Source: Klebsiella pneumoniae (GTDB lineage Bacteria; Desulfobacterota; Binatia; UBA12015). Taken from it: a DNA stretch of 64,000 nt. How positions within the stretch are numbered: position 1 is the stretch's first letter; each line of letters starts with the position of its first letter. The stretch lies in the NCBI GenBank assembly GCA_945872365.1, contig CAMBZJ010000016.1, positions 1 to 64,000 of the forward strand, read 5' to 3'. Of this stretch, positions 1 through 6,886 are shown piece by piece. The notes under the pieces were generated by a model, which saw nothing but the letters and a program-made list of their open reading frames with translations, did no database searches and was not told the origin of the DNA. The translations under genes and the position numbers were made by a program.

Positions 1-11
1 AGCACGGTCGT

Positions 12-263
12 TCAGCGGACGGGCTCGGCGAAATGGCCGTTGGCGGCTTCGTCGACCGGGTGCGCGGCGGGAGCGGCTGCCCGCAGCGCCACTAGGCCCT
101 CGATCGCGCGACGGGCGAGTTTGCTCGGCTTCGCGTGGCCGTTTTCCCAGCGGTTCACCGTCGAAAAGGTGACTGCCACGGCATGGGCGAACTCCTCCTG
201 GGTGAGCCCCAGTCTCTTGCGCAGGCTGCGGATCTCGTCGCCGGACATCTCTTCCTTGAACAT
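12..263 (-). CDS. XRE-family helix-turn-helix regulator, 83 aa
   Basis: A small DNA-binding protein. Residues about 8-60 form an XRE/Cro-type HTH: IRSLRKRLGLTQEEFAHAVA followed by the recognition-helix region VTFSTVNRWENG. The ORF track runs to 485, but the ATG at 263 is preceded by a purine-rich GGGGAGAGAGGGAGCC and the residues upstream are low-complexity Gly/Arg/Ala, so I start at 263. The C-terminal 25 residues are Ala/Pro-rich with no recognisable domain. No toxin or partner gene is visible because only 11 nt follow the stop before the window edge, so a toxin-antitoxin role can be neither supported nor excluded. It is divergent from mrp. The fold is clear; the target is unknown. Confidence 0.85.
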   Translation of the reverse strand: MFKEEMSGDEIRSLRKRLGLTQEEFAHAVAVTFSTVNRWENGHAKPSKLARRAIEGLVALRAAAPAAHPVDEAANGHFAEPVR

Positions 264-473
264 GGCTCCCTCTCTCCCCTCGGCACCCGGAAGGGCGCAT
301 CCTCGTCTGTGTTCCAGAAGGTTCATCGGCAGGACAGCGGGATCGGTATAGTCCCCTGCCGGGACCGCCCTGTCGGCCCCCGCACATCCCCCGCTGTGGC
401 GGATGCCGCCCGCGCCCCCGCCCGGCCGGGCCGCGGGCTGTCCCCGGCCCCATCCCCCGCCCCATCCCCCGCC

Positions 474-501
474 TTGCCTGCTCACCGCGGTCGGCTACCG
501 T
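474..501 (+). promoter_or_regulatory. Candidate promoter of mrp/apbC (leaderless type)
   Basis: TTGCCT (474-479), a 16-nt spacer and TACCGT (496-501). The -10 element ends 7 nt before the ATG at 509, and no Shine-Dalgarno sequence precedes that ATG, so transcription would begin at or next to the start codon. The hexamers match consensus only partly. This is a prediction from spacing, strengthened by the same arrangement at several other genes in the window. Confidence 0.4.
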
Positions 502-508
502 TTGCCGC

Positions 509-1630
509 ATGGCGACCGCCCGAGAAATTCTCGAAGCACTCCGGCAGGTGAAATACCCCGGTTTTTCGCGCGATATCGTCTCCTTCGGCGTCGTGCGCGA
601 CGTCGAGGTGGGGGGACTCGCGACCACGATCACGATCGCGCCACCCGCCGACGCACCGGACCTGGCCGAGAAGATCCGCGCCGAGGTGGAGCGGGTCGTG
701 GCCGCGCTTCCCGGTTGCGGCCCGGTGACGCTGCGCAGCGAGAGTGCGCCGCCGCCGGGACGCTCGGCCGGCCCGGCTCCGACCGCCACGGGCGGGGCAG
801 GCAACGGGCCGGCGACGGCGGCGGCCCGACCGCGCGGCCCCCAGCCGATCCCCGGCGTGCGCCACGCGATCGCCGTCGCGAGCGGCAAGGGCGGCGTGGG
901 GAAGTCCACCGTGGCCGCCAACCTCGCGATGGCGCTGCGCGAGCACGGCTCGGTGGGGCTCCTCGACGCCGACGTCTACGGCCCGAGCGCCACCATCATG
1001 TTCGGCGTCGAGGACGTGGAGCCGCACGTGACGGCCGAGCGACGCATCACCCCGATCGAGGTCGAAGGCATCCGCATGATCTCGATGGGATCCTTCATCG
1101 AGCGCGACAAGCCGGTCATCTGGCGCGGCCCGATGGTGACCAAGCTGGTGAGCGAGTTCCTGTACAACGTCGAGTGGGGAGAACTCGACTTCCTCGTGCT
1201 CGACCTGCCGCCCGGGACCGGCGACGTCCAGCTCACGCTCTCGCAGCAACTCGCGATGAGCGGCGGCGTCATCGTGACCACCCCGCAGGACGTTGCCCTC
1301 GCCGACGTGCGGCGCGGCGTGCGCATGTTCCGCCAGGTGAACGTCCCGGTCCTCGGGGTCGTCGAGAACATGAGCGGTTGGACTTGCGGCTCCTGCGGGC
1401 ATTCCGAAGACCTGTTCGGCCGACGCGGCGGCGAGGCCATGGCCGCGGAACTCGGCATACCGTTCCTCGGCGCGATCCCGATCGCGCGCGACCTGCGGGA
1501 GGCGGCCGACGCCGGCCGCCCGATCGTCGCCGCGAACCCGCAGCACCCGATGTCGACCGGGTTCCGCGAGATCGCCGCCGCCGTGGTGCGCGCGGCAGAA
1601 CTGCGCGACGACCTCCGCGTCACCTCCTGA
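509..1630 (+). CDS. apbC: Mrp/NBP35-family Fe-S cluster carrier ATPase
   Basis: Cytosolic P-loop ATPase that carries and inserts iron-sulfur clusters. Residues 1-80 are a DUF59/MIP18-type domain (REILEALRQVKYPGFSRDIV), followed by an Ala/Pro-rich linker to about 115. The deviant Walker A motif SGKGGVGKST lies at 125-134, and VLDLPPGTGD is the Walker B/switch region. C293 and C296 (WTCGSCGH) are the CxxC pair that binds a bridging cluster between protomers in this family. The 373-aa length is normal for the DUF59-Mrp fusion. The ATG lacks a Shine-Dalgarno sequence (see the promoter entry). It stands alone, convergent with the exporter operon across a GC-rich hairpin. Family assignment is secure; cluster type and client proteins cannot be read from sequence. 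Confidence 0.95.
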   Translation: MATAREILEALRQVKYPGFSRDIVSFGVVRDVEVGGLATTITIAPPADAPDLAEKIRAEVERVVAALPGCGPVTLRSESAPPPGRSAGPAPTATGGAGNGPATAAARPRGPQPIPGVRHAIAVASGKGGVGKSTVAANLAMALREHGSVGLLDADVYGPSATIMFGVEDVEPHVTAERRITPIEVEGIRMISMGSFIERDKPVIWRGPMVTKLVSEFLYNVEWGELDFLVLDLPPGTGDVQLTLSQQLAMSGGVIVTTPQDVALADVRRGVRMFRQVNVPVLGVVENMSGWTCGSCGHSEDLFGRRGGEAMAAELGIPFLGAIPIARDLREAADAGRPIVAANPQHPMSTGFREIAAAVVRAAELRDDLRVTS

Positions 1631-1660
1631 GCGGCGGCCTAAGGCGCCCGGAACGACGAC

Positions 1661-1688
1661 GGGGCGCCCGGCCGTGGCCGGGCGCCCC
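1661..1688. terminator. Hairpin between convergent genes
   Basis: Perfect 13-bp inverted repeat GGGGCGCCCGGCC/GGCCGGGCGCCCC with a 2-nt loop, between the stops of mrp (+) and the DUF1329 gene (-). There is no U-tract on either strand. Its placement suggests a bidirectional terminator or a 3'-end stabiliser. Confidence 0.55.
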
Positions 1689-1727
1689 GCGAATTCGCCG
1701 CCGCCCTCGTCGACGGTCCGGGCGATC

Positions 1728-3014
1728 TCAGTCCGACAGCCGCGAAAGCGCCCGCAGAGAAAAGTAGTCCGGACTGAAAGCACGCTCGACGAACTGGCTC
1801 GAGTAGCGGCCGCCGAGCGCGGCACGGTCGGTCTTGTCGTTCACGCCCATCACCATGTTCGGGGTGGTCGCGCCGAAGGTACCGTCCTCGGTCTTCGACC
1901 AGTGGTAGCCGCACATGGCGGTGTAGAAGTACTCGCCCGCGCGGTTGTGCACGTTCTTCCAGTAGATCCGGTTCATGTCCTTGTCGACGTACATGATCAC
2001 CTTGCCGAAATTGTAGTAGGGGTCGGTCGACTCGCCCTCGAGGATCCACACCGGACGCGGAACGAACACCAGATTCTCGGTGATCTGCCAAGGCGCACCC
2101 TTCGAGCCGGGCGTCTCGTAACCGCCCTTCAGGTAGGGGATCGGCACATCGAAGCGCGTCGGGCTGCCGGTCGGCTTCATCGTGAAGGCGCTCGGTCCGA
2201 CGATCGGGGCCAGCACCTCGGACTCGCCGGTCAGCTTCCACTTGTAGTACTCGACCTTGCCCGCGTAGCAGTTCAGGTCGTCGGAGAAGATGTCGAGGCC
2301 CGCGACGGGATCAGACCTCGAGGCCGCGTTCACGCGCCGCGAGCGGCGGGTCTGCGGCACGTAGGCCCAGATGTTGTCCTGCGACGTCCAGTCGTTGATC
2401 TGCTGGCCGAGGATGTTTACGCCTTCGGCGTCGGCCGGCTCCATCGCGTGCGACAGCGTGGTGCCACGGAGGTTCTCCGGATTCTCCTTCGCCGGCTCGG
2501 TACGCCCCATGAAGGCGTTCGAGTGCAGCCACATCTTGATGCGGCGGAACTCGCCGTTGCGGTCGATGCCGTTGAGCGTGAACGTGGCGCCGATGCCCTC
2601 GCCGAGCTGGTTGGCGAGATAGAAGTTCCAGGCCACCTTGCAGCCGGCGAGCGGATCCTTCGGATCGATCTTCGGAAACGGCTTGCCGAAGACGTGGCCC
2701 GGCACCTTGCCGGTCGCCTTGTCCTTCAGGCCGCAGGTCGCGGGATCGAGGTCGTACTTGCCCTCGTTTGCCTCCGACGCGGCCCAGTACTTGGCCGTGA
2801 AGTTCTCCTTGAACTTCGCGTTGTCGACCGGGACGACCTTCATCTGGTAGTCGCCGGCCTTCACGCGCTTCAGGACAGGTTCGGGCAGCAGCTTCTCGGC
2901 TTTCTGCCAGTTCGACGAGTCGAGAACGTACTCCCCTTCGCCGTCGGCGGCGGCGATTCCGCTCGAGAGCAGAACGCACGCTGCGGCAAGGAGCCATCGG
3001 TGGGTCATTCGCAT
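1728..3014 (-). CDS. DUF1329 domain periplasmic protein
   Basis: A 428-aa exported protein. Residues 1-22 are a signal peptide (RWLLAAACVLLSSGIAAA), so the mature protein is periplasmic or outer-membrane associated. The rest matches the DUF1329 family (YYKWKLTGESEVLAPIVG, NLVFVPRPVWILEG, MYVDKDMNRIYWKN). The family usually accompanies DUF1302 proteins and RND exporters and has no settled function; a lipid- or hydrophobe-carrier role is inference. The start is fixed by AGGAGG 8 nt before the ATG. It is the last gene of the eight-gene minus-strand unit, 65 nt after the DUF4340 gene, with its own strong ribosome-binding site. It lies four genes away from the DUF1302/YCF48/RND set, separated by an ABC module. 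Confidence 0.9.
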   Translation of the reverse strand: MRMTHRWLLAAACVLLSSGIAAADGEGEYVLDSSNWQKAEKLLPEPVLKRVKAGDYQMKVVPVDNAKFKENFTAKYWAASEANEGKYDLDPATCGLKDKATGKVPGHVFGKPFPKIDPKDPLAGCKVAWNFYLANQLGEGIGATFTLNGIDRNGEFRRIKMWLHSNAFMGRTEPAKENPENLRGTTLSHAMEPADAEGVNILGQQINDWTSQDNIWAYVPQTRRSRRVNAASRSDPVAGLDIFSDDLNCYAGKVEYYKWKLTGESEVLAPIVGPSAFTMKPTGSPTRFDVPIPYLKGGYETPGSKGAPWQITENLVFVPRPVWILEGESTDPYYNFGKVIMYVDKDMNRIYWKNVHNRAGEYFYTAMCGYHWSKTEDGTFGATTPNMVMGVNDKTDRAALGGRYSSQFVERAFSPDYFSLRALSRLSD

Positions 3015-3079
3015 CTGGAAATCCTCCTAAAGGGTGCCGGAACCGAAGGTCCGATTGAATCCCGATTCCGGGGCTGTCG

Positions 3080-3679
3080 TCAACGATCCGGCCCGGGCGA
3101 ACCGGAATTCTCCGGGGCCTCCGGGACCCGGCGCAGTTCGCCGAGGAGTTTGTCCCACTCCCAGAGCAGCACCGACCCGACCATCTCGATCTCCGGGCTC
3201 GCGCCTCGCCTGACGTAGAGGGCGGTAAGCGGCGGATTGCGGTCCCCGATCGCCACCCGCACCTCCGGGTCGAGTCCGAGAGTGAAGGTTCCACGCGGTT
3301 CGGCAAGGCCGAAAGCGGCAAGATCGGGATCGACGAACTGCGTCAATCGCCCGAGGCCCGCCAAGGTACCGAGGAAACCCTCGACGAGTTCGCCGTCCAC
3401 CGGTCTCGACGGCGATCCCGGGACGGAGAGGGTCCACACGCCCCCGAGGCGCTCGAAGCGGCCGGCCCGCCCCTCGCCGGAGACGTCGATCGAGCGGACC
3501 TCCGACGCCACGAAATCGACCAGCGGCGATTCGGGCTGCGAGGCGGGGCTGGCGAGCCGCCGGGAAACCGAAACCCAGGTGGCCGGTGCGAGCAGGGCGA
3601 CCAAGGCCGCGAGGAGAGCAAGCCGACGCCACGGCAGGGGTTCGTCCACCGGCGCGAGGGCCAACGGAGGCGGCGTCAC
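3080..3679 (-). CDS. DUF4340 domain protein of the ABC-2 export module
   Basis: A 199-aa membrane-anchored protein with one N-terminal transmembrane segment (residues about 15-37, LALLAALVALLAPATWVSV) and an extracytoplasmic domain of DUF4340 type (SLVDFVASEVRSIDV-like opening, FERLGGVWTLSVP, TLGLDPEVRVAIGDRN). DUF4340 proteins typically follow GldG-like subunits in gliding-type ABC exporter loci, and this one does. The ORF track starts at 3706. I prefer the GTG at 3679, which gives a GTGA overlap with the GldG-like stop and has CGGAG upstream. Its function in the complex is unknown. At 199 aa it is short for the family, where longer or duplicated domains are common. Confidence 0.8.
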   Translation of the reverse strand: MTPPPLALAPVDEPLPWRRLALLAALVALLAPATWVSVSRRLASPASQPESPLVDFVASEVRSIDVSGEGRAGRFERLGGVWTLSVPGSPSRPVDGELVEGFLGTLAGLGRLTQFVDPDLAAFGLAEPRGTFTLGLDPEVRVAIGDRNPPLTALYVRRGASPEIEMVGSVLLWEWDKLLGELRRVPEAPENSGSPGPDR

Positions 3680-5139
3680 CGACCGCTCCGCAGGCGGCGG
3701 CGCCACCCGAGATAGGCTCCGATCGCGAGCACGATCGCCGGGAAGAGCACGACGCCGGTCCAGAAGAGGATGCGGGCCTGAGCCGCCGTCAAGTACAGTT
3801 GCGAAAACGTGCCCCCCGGAGCCGACGCGCCGCGGGTCGCGATGAGCGCCTCGGTGCGGGCCGCGAGGTGGGCGAGGTTCACGAAGAAGTCGCGGTTGCC
3901 GAGCGAACCGAAGTAGAGGTTGGTCGCGAACTCCGCGTCGCCGACGACGAGGATCGACCCGTCCTCCCGCCCCGCGGGCGTGCTGCCCGCCGGCGTCGCT
4001 GCGGGCGACGGTCCCGCGGGCACCGCTCCCACCTGCAGCGCGGCGCCTGCGCCCGGGGCGGCGGTGGCGCGGCCGAGGCGTGCGACGGCCGCAACCGGGA
4101 CCGGCCCCCGGCGGTCGATGCCTTCGCGGAAGACCGGCGGATGCCCCTCGCCACTCACTCGCTCGACGTCGCTCCAGGTGTCGCTGCCGGTGAAGGCGAA
4201 CGGAGCCAGGCGGACGTCGGGTTCCTGCGGCGCCACCACCTCGACCGATTGCGCGAGCGGCAGGAGCGCGGGCGGTGCACCGGTGTAGGGCATCACCTCC
4301 TCGTTGAACAGGGCCACCTGTGGTGCAAAGGCGTCGGCGAAGAAGAGCCGATTGCGCTCGTCGACCACCAGGTCGTTGCCGCAGACGAGTCCGAAACGCG
4401 CGAGCAGAGCCGCCACGCGCGGCGGTACGCCGGCTTCGAGCAGGAACAGGCTGCCGCCGCCCGCACGCAGGTACGCGACCACCGCCGCGACCTCACCCTC
4501 GGTGAAGTCGCCGGTCGGGTTTGCGACGACCAGGAGCGAGGTTTCCCCCGGGATTCCCCCGCGCAGGTCCTGCGAACGCTCGACGCGGAAGTTCTCGGTT
4601 TCGAGCGCCTTGGCGGCGAGCGAGAGCCCGCTGCGCGGATCGGCGTCGCCCGGGTCGTGCTCTCCGTGGCCGACCGCGAACAGGACGACCCGCTCGCGCC
4701 CCTCGACGAGCCGGATCAACTGGGTCGTGAGGTCCGCCTCCTCGACCCGCACTCCCTTGAGTCGCCGCCCGTAGCCCTCGAGGATCGCGGTGTCGTAGTT
4801 GACGGCACCGAGCCGGTCGGCGAGCAGCGGACTGCGGTCGAGATCGTACATCTTGTAGCGGAAGTGCGGCGATTGGTCGCCGAAGCGGCGCAGCAACTCG
4901 CGGATCTGCCGCACCCGTCCCTGGTCCTGGCTGTTGTAGAAGACGGTGACGTCCACGTCCTCGGACAGCCGGGCGGCGACGCGCTGCGCCGGGTCCGACA
5001 GCGTGTGCTCCCGCGTCGGGGTGAGGTCGAAGTTCACGTTGTGCGCCCAGGCGAGCGCCAGCAGCAGCGCCGCGGCCAGCGCCGCGAGCCCGAGCTCCGC
5101 GGCGAGAGCCGCGACCTGCCGCAGCGTCGCGCGCGACAT
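3676..5139 (-). CDS. GldG-like ABC transporter auxiliary subunit
   Basis: A 487-aa protein with an N-terminal membrane segment (ELGLAALAAALLLALAWAHN), a large extracytoplasmic domain of the GldG/ABC-transporter auxiliary type (VDVTVFYNSQDQGRVRQIRE, FRYKMYDLDRSPLLADRLGA, ERVVLFAVGHGEHDP) and a C-terminal membrane helix (FWTGVVLFPAIVLAIGAYLG) before a basic tail. Family members pair with GldA ATPase and GldF permease in gliding-motility or export systems. The start is the ATG at 5139, which overlaps the permease stop as TGATG; the ORF-track extension to 5529 runs through the permease gene. A Pro/Ala-rich insertion (about 400-425, GPSPAATPAGSTPAG) is a probable linker. The domain architecture is clear; the substrate is unknown. 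Confidence 0.88.
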   Translation of the reverse strand: MSRATLRQVAALAAELGLAALAAALLLALAWAHNVNFDLTPTREHTLSDPAQRVAARLSEDVDVTVFYNSQDQGRVRQIRELLRRFGDQSPHFRYKMYDLDRSPLLADRLGAVNYDTAILEGYGRRLKGVRVEEADLTTQLIRLVEGRERVVLFAVGHGEHDPGDADPRSGLSLAAKALETENFRVERSQDLRGGIPGETSLLVVANPTGDFTEGEVAAVVAYLRAGGGSLFLLEAGVPPRVAALLARFGLVCGNDLVVDERNRLFFADAFAPQVALFNEEVMPYTGAPPALLPLAQSVEVVAPQEPDVRLAPFAFTGSDTWSDVERVSGEGHPPVFREGIDRRGPVPVAAVARLGRATAAPGAGAALQVGAVPAGPSPAATPAGSTPAGREDGSILVVGDAEFATNLYFGSLGNRDFFVNLAHLAARTEALIATRGASAPGGTFSQLYLTAAQARILFWTGVVLFPAIVLAIGAYLGWRRRLRSGR

Positions 5140-5882
5140 CAGTCGACGCCGCGCCAAGAGCGGGTCTGCAACGAGCGCAGGGCCGCAAAGAGGAAGAAGG
5201 CCGTGAACAGGAGGAAGTACGCCACGTGCACGGTCTGTATCGTGCCGACCGCGAAGTCGTAGTAGTGGTCGAAGAGCGAGAAGAGCAGCAGGACCCGGAT
5301 CAGCCGTTCGTTGCCCGCCGCTTCGTTCCAGGTCATGAACCAGAAGAAGACGAGCAGGCCGTAGGTGAGCATCGCGGCGACGACCTGGTTCTCGGTGAGC
5401 GTCGAGGCGGCGAGCCCGCAGGCGACGAAGGCCGTACCCAGCAGGAGGAGCCCCAGCAGGCCCGCTGCGGGCGGCCCGAGGTCGAACGGGTGGAAGATGC
5501 GGAAGACCGCGAGCGGCAGCATCGCGCACACGATCAGGACGAGCACGAAGACCCAGGCGGCGAGGAACTTGCCGAGCACGAGTTGCACGTCGCGCACCGG
5601 AAACGTCCAGAGGAGTTCCATCGTCCCTAGCTTCCGCTCCTCGGAGAAGAGCCGCATCGTCACCAGCGGGACGACGAGCAGGGTCGCGAGCCGGAAGTCG
5701 ATGAACACGAAGCGCCAGAGGCCGGTCGCGAGGACCTGTGCGCCGAAGGTCACGAAGAAGGCGACGTCGGTGTAGAAGAACCAGCCGGTGAGCACGAGGT
5801 AGACCGCGAGCAGGATCCAGGCGATCGGCGAGCCGAAGATCGCGGCCAACTCGCGCCGGGCGATGGCTCTAATCGCGCGCAT
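5139..5882 (-). CDS. ABC-2 type permease (GldF-like)
   Basis: A 247-aa integral inner-membrane permease with about six hydrophobic segments (for example IAWILLAVYLVLTGWFF, FLAAWVFVLVLIVCAMLPLA, LGLLLLGTAFVACGLAAS, YFLLFTAFFLFAAL). The N-terminal RRELAAIFGSPIAWILLA is typical of GldF/NosY-like ABC-2 permeases, and the cytoplasmic loop SEERKLGTMELLWTFPV is the family's coupling motif. Its ATG overlaps the end of the ATPase gene by 14 nt and its stop shares a base with the GldG-like start, so the three subunits are translationally coupled. Substrate not predictable. Confidence 0.92.
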   Translation of the reverse strand: MRAIRAIARRELAAIFGSPIAWILLAVYLVLTGWFFYTDVAFFVTFGAQVLATGLWRFVFIDFRLATLLVVPLVTMRLFSEERKLGTMELLWTFPVRDVQLVLGKFLAAWVFVLVLIVCAMLPLAVFRIFHPFDLGPPAAGLLGLLLLGTAFVACGLAASTLTENQVVAAMLTYGLLVFFWFMTWNEAAGNERLIRVLLLFSLFDHYYDFAVGTIQTVHVAYFLLFTAFFLFAALRSLQTRSWRGVD

Positions 5883-6870
5883 GGATCTCCCCTCCGGGGG
5901 CCCCGTCCGGCGCGCCGCGGTCGCCCTTGCCGACGAGCGCGAGGAAGATCTCTTCGAGGCTCATCGGACGAGCGTGGATCTCGACCAGACCGAGTCCCGC
6001 GCCCACCACGGCCGCCGCGATCTCGCGCCGCGGGTCGACCGCCTGCGGCGAGCGCACCAGCCAGTCGATGCCATCGGGGCCGCGCTCCGCGACCACGGCC
6101 CCGGTGACGCCGGGCACGCCGAGCAGCGCCGCGCGCGCCGTCTCTTCGGCGCCCGCGACCCGGACGAAGGTCTCGCGGTGCTCGCGCAGCCGTCCCTCGA
6201 GCCGGTGCGGCTCGTCGACCGCCAGGATGCGACCGCGATTCATGACCATCACCCGCGAGCAGGTGCTCTCGACCTCGGACAGGATGTGGGTCGAAAGGAT
6301 GACGGTCCGCTCGGCACCGAGCCCGTGGACGAGTTGCCGGATTTCCGAGACCTGCTCCGGGTCGAGCCCGGAGGTGGGCTCGTCGAGGATGAGAACAGGT
6401 GGATCGCCGAGGAGCGCCTGTGCGATGCCCACGCGCTGGCGGTAGCCCTTGGAGAGATCGGCGATGCGACGGCGCGCGACCGGGCCGATCGCGGTCGCGT
6501 CCATTGCGCGTGCGACCGCAGAGCGCACCGCAGAGCGATCGACCCGCTTCATTTCAGCGACGAAGTCGAGGTAGCCCGAGACGTCCATGTCGCCGTAGAG
6601 AGCGGTGCGCTCGGGGAGGTAGCCGATCGCCTGGCGGGCCGCGAGCGGATCGCGCGCGACGTCGTGTCCGGCGACGAACGCCCGGCCCGACGAGGGCGGG
6701 AACACCCCCGTGAGCATGCGCATCGTGGTACTTTTCCCGGCCCCGTTGGGGCCGAGAAAACCCACCACCTCGCCACGGCCGACCTCGAAGGAGACATCGT
6801 CCACGGCTACAGTCGTGCCGAACTTCTTGCCGAGGCGTTCGACACGGATCGCCGGGACGGAGTCGTCCAT
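5869..6870 (-). CDS. ABC transporter ATPase (GldA-like)
   Basis: A 333-aa ATP-binding subunit. Walker A GPNGAGKST lies at about 39-47, the signature LSKGYRQR at about 138-145, Walker B VLILDEP with TSGLDP following, and the switch His in ILSTHILSEVE. The C-terminal 100 residues are the accessory region seen in ABC-2 ATPases (MSLEEIFLALVGKG). It drives the adjacent GldF-like permease. It begins 16 nt after the RND stop, so it is probably co-transcribed with the RND gene, and overlaps the permease by 14 nt. All catalytic motifs are intact. Confidence 0.95.
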   Translation of the reverse strand: MDDSVPAIRVERLGKKFGTTVAVDDVSFEVGRGEVVGFLGPNGAGKSTTMRMLTGVFPPSSGRAFVAGHDVARDPLAARQAIGYLPERTALYGDMDVSGYLDFVAEMKRVDRSAVRSAVARAMDATAIGPVARRRIADLSKGYRQRVGIAQALLGDPPVLILDEPTSGLDPEQVSEIRQLVHGLGAERTVILSTHILSEVESTCSRVMVMNRGRILAVDEPHRLEGRLREHRETFVRVAGAEETARAALLGVPGVTGAVVAERGPDGIDWLVRSPQAVDPRREIAAAVVGAGLGLVEIHARPMSLEEIFLALVGKGDRGAPDGAPGGEIHARD

Positions 6871-6886
6871 CAGGGTGCGCCGCGCG

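Noticed and set aside
12-485. 157-aa version of the XRE regulator
   Set aside because: The first 74 residues are low-complexity and lack a ribosome-binding site; the ATG at 263 has one.
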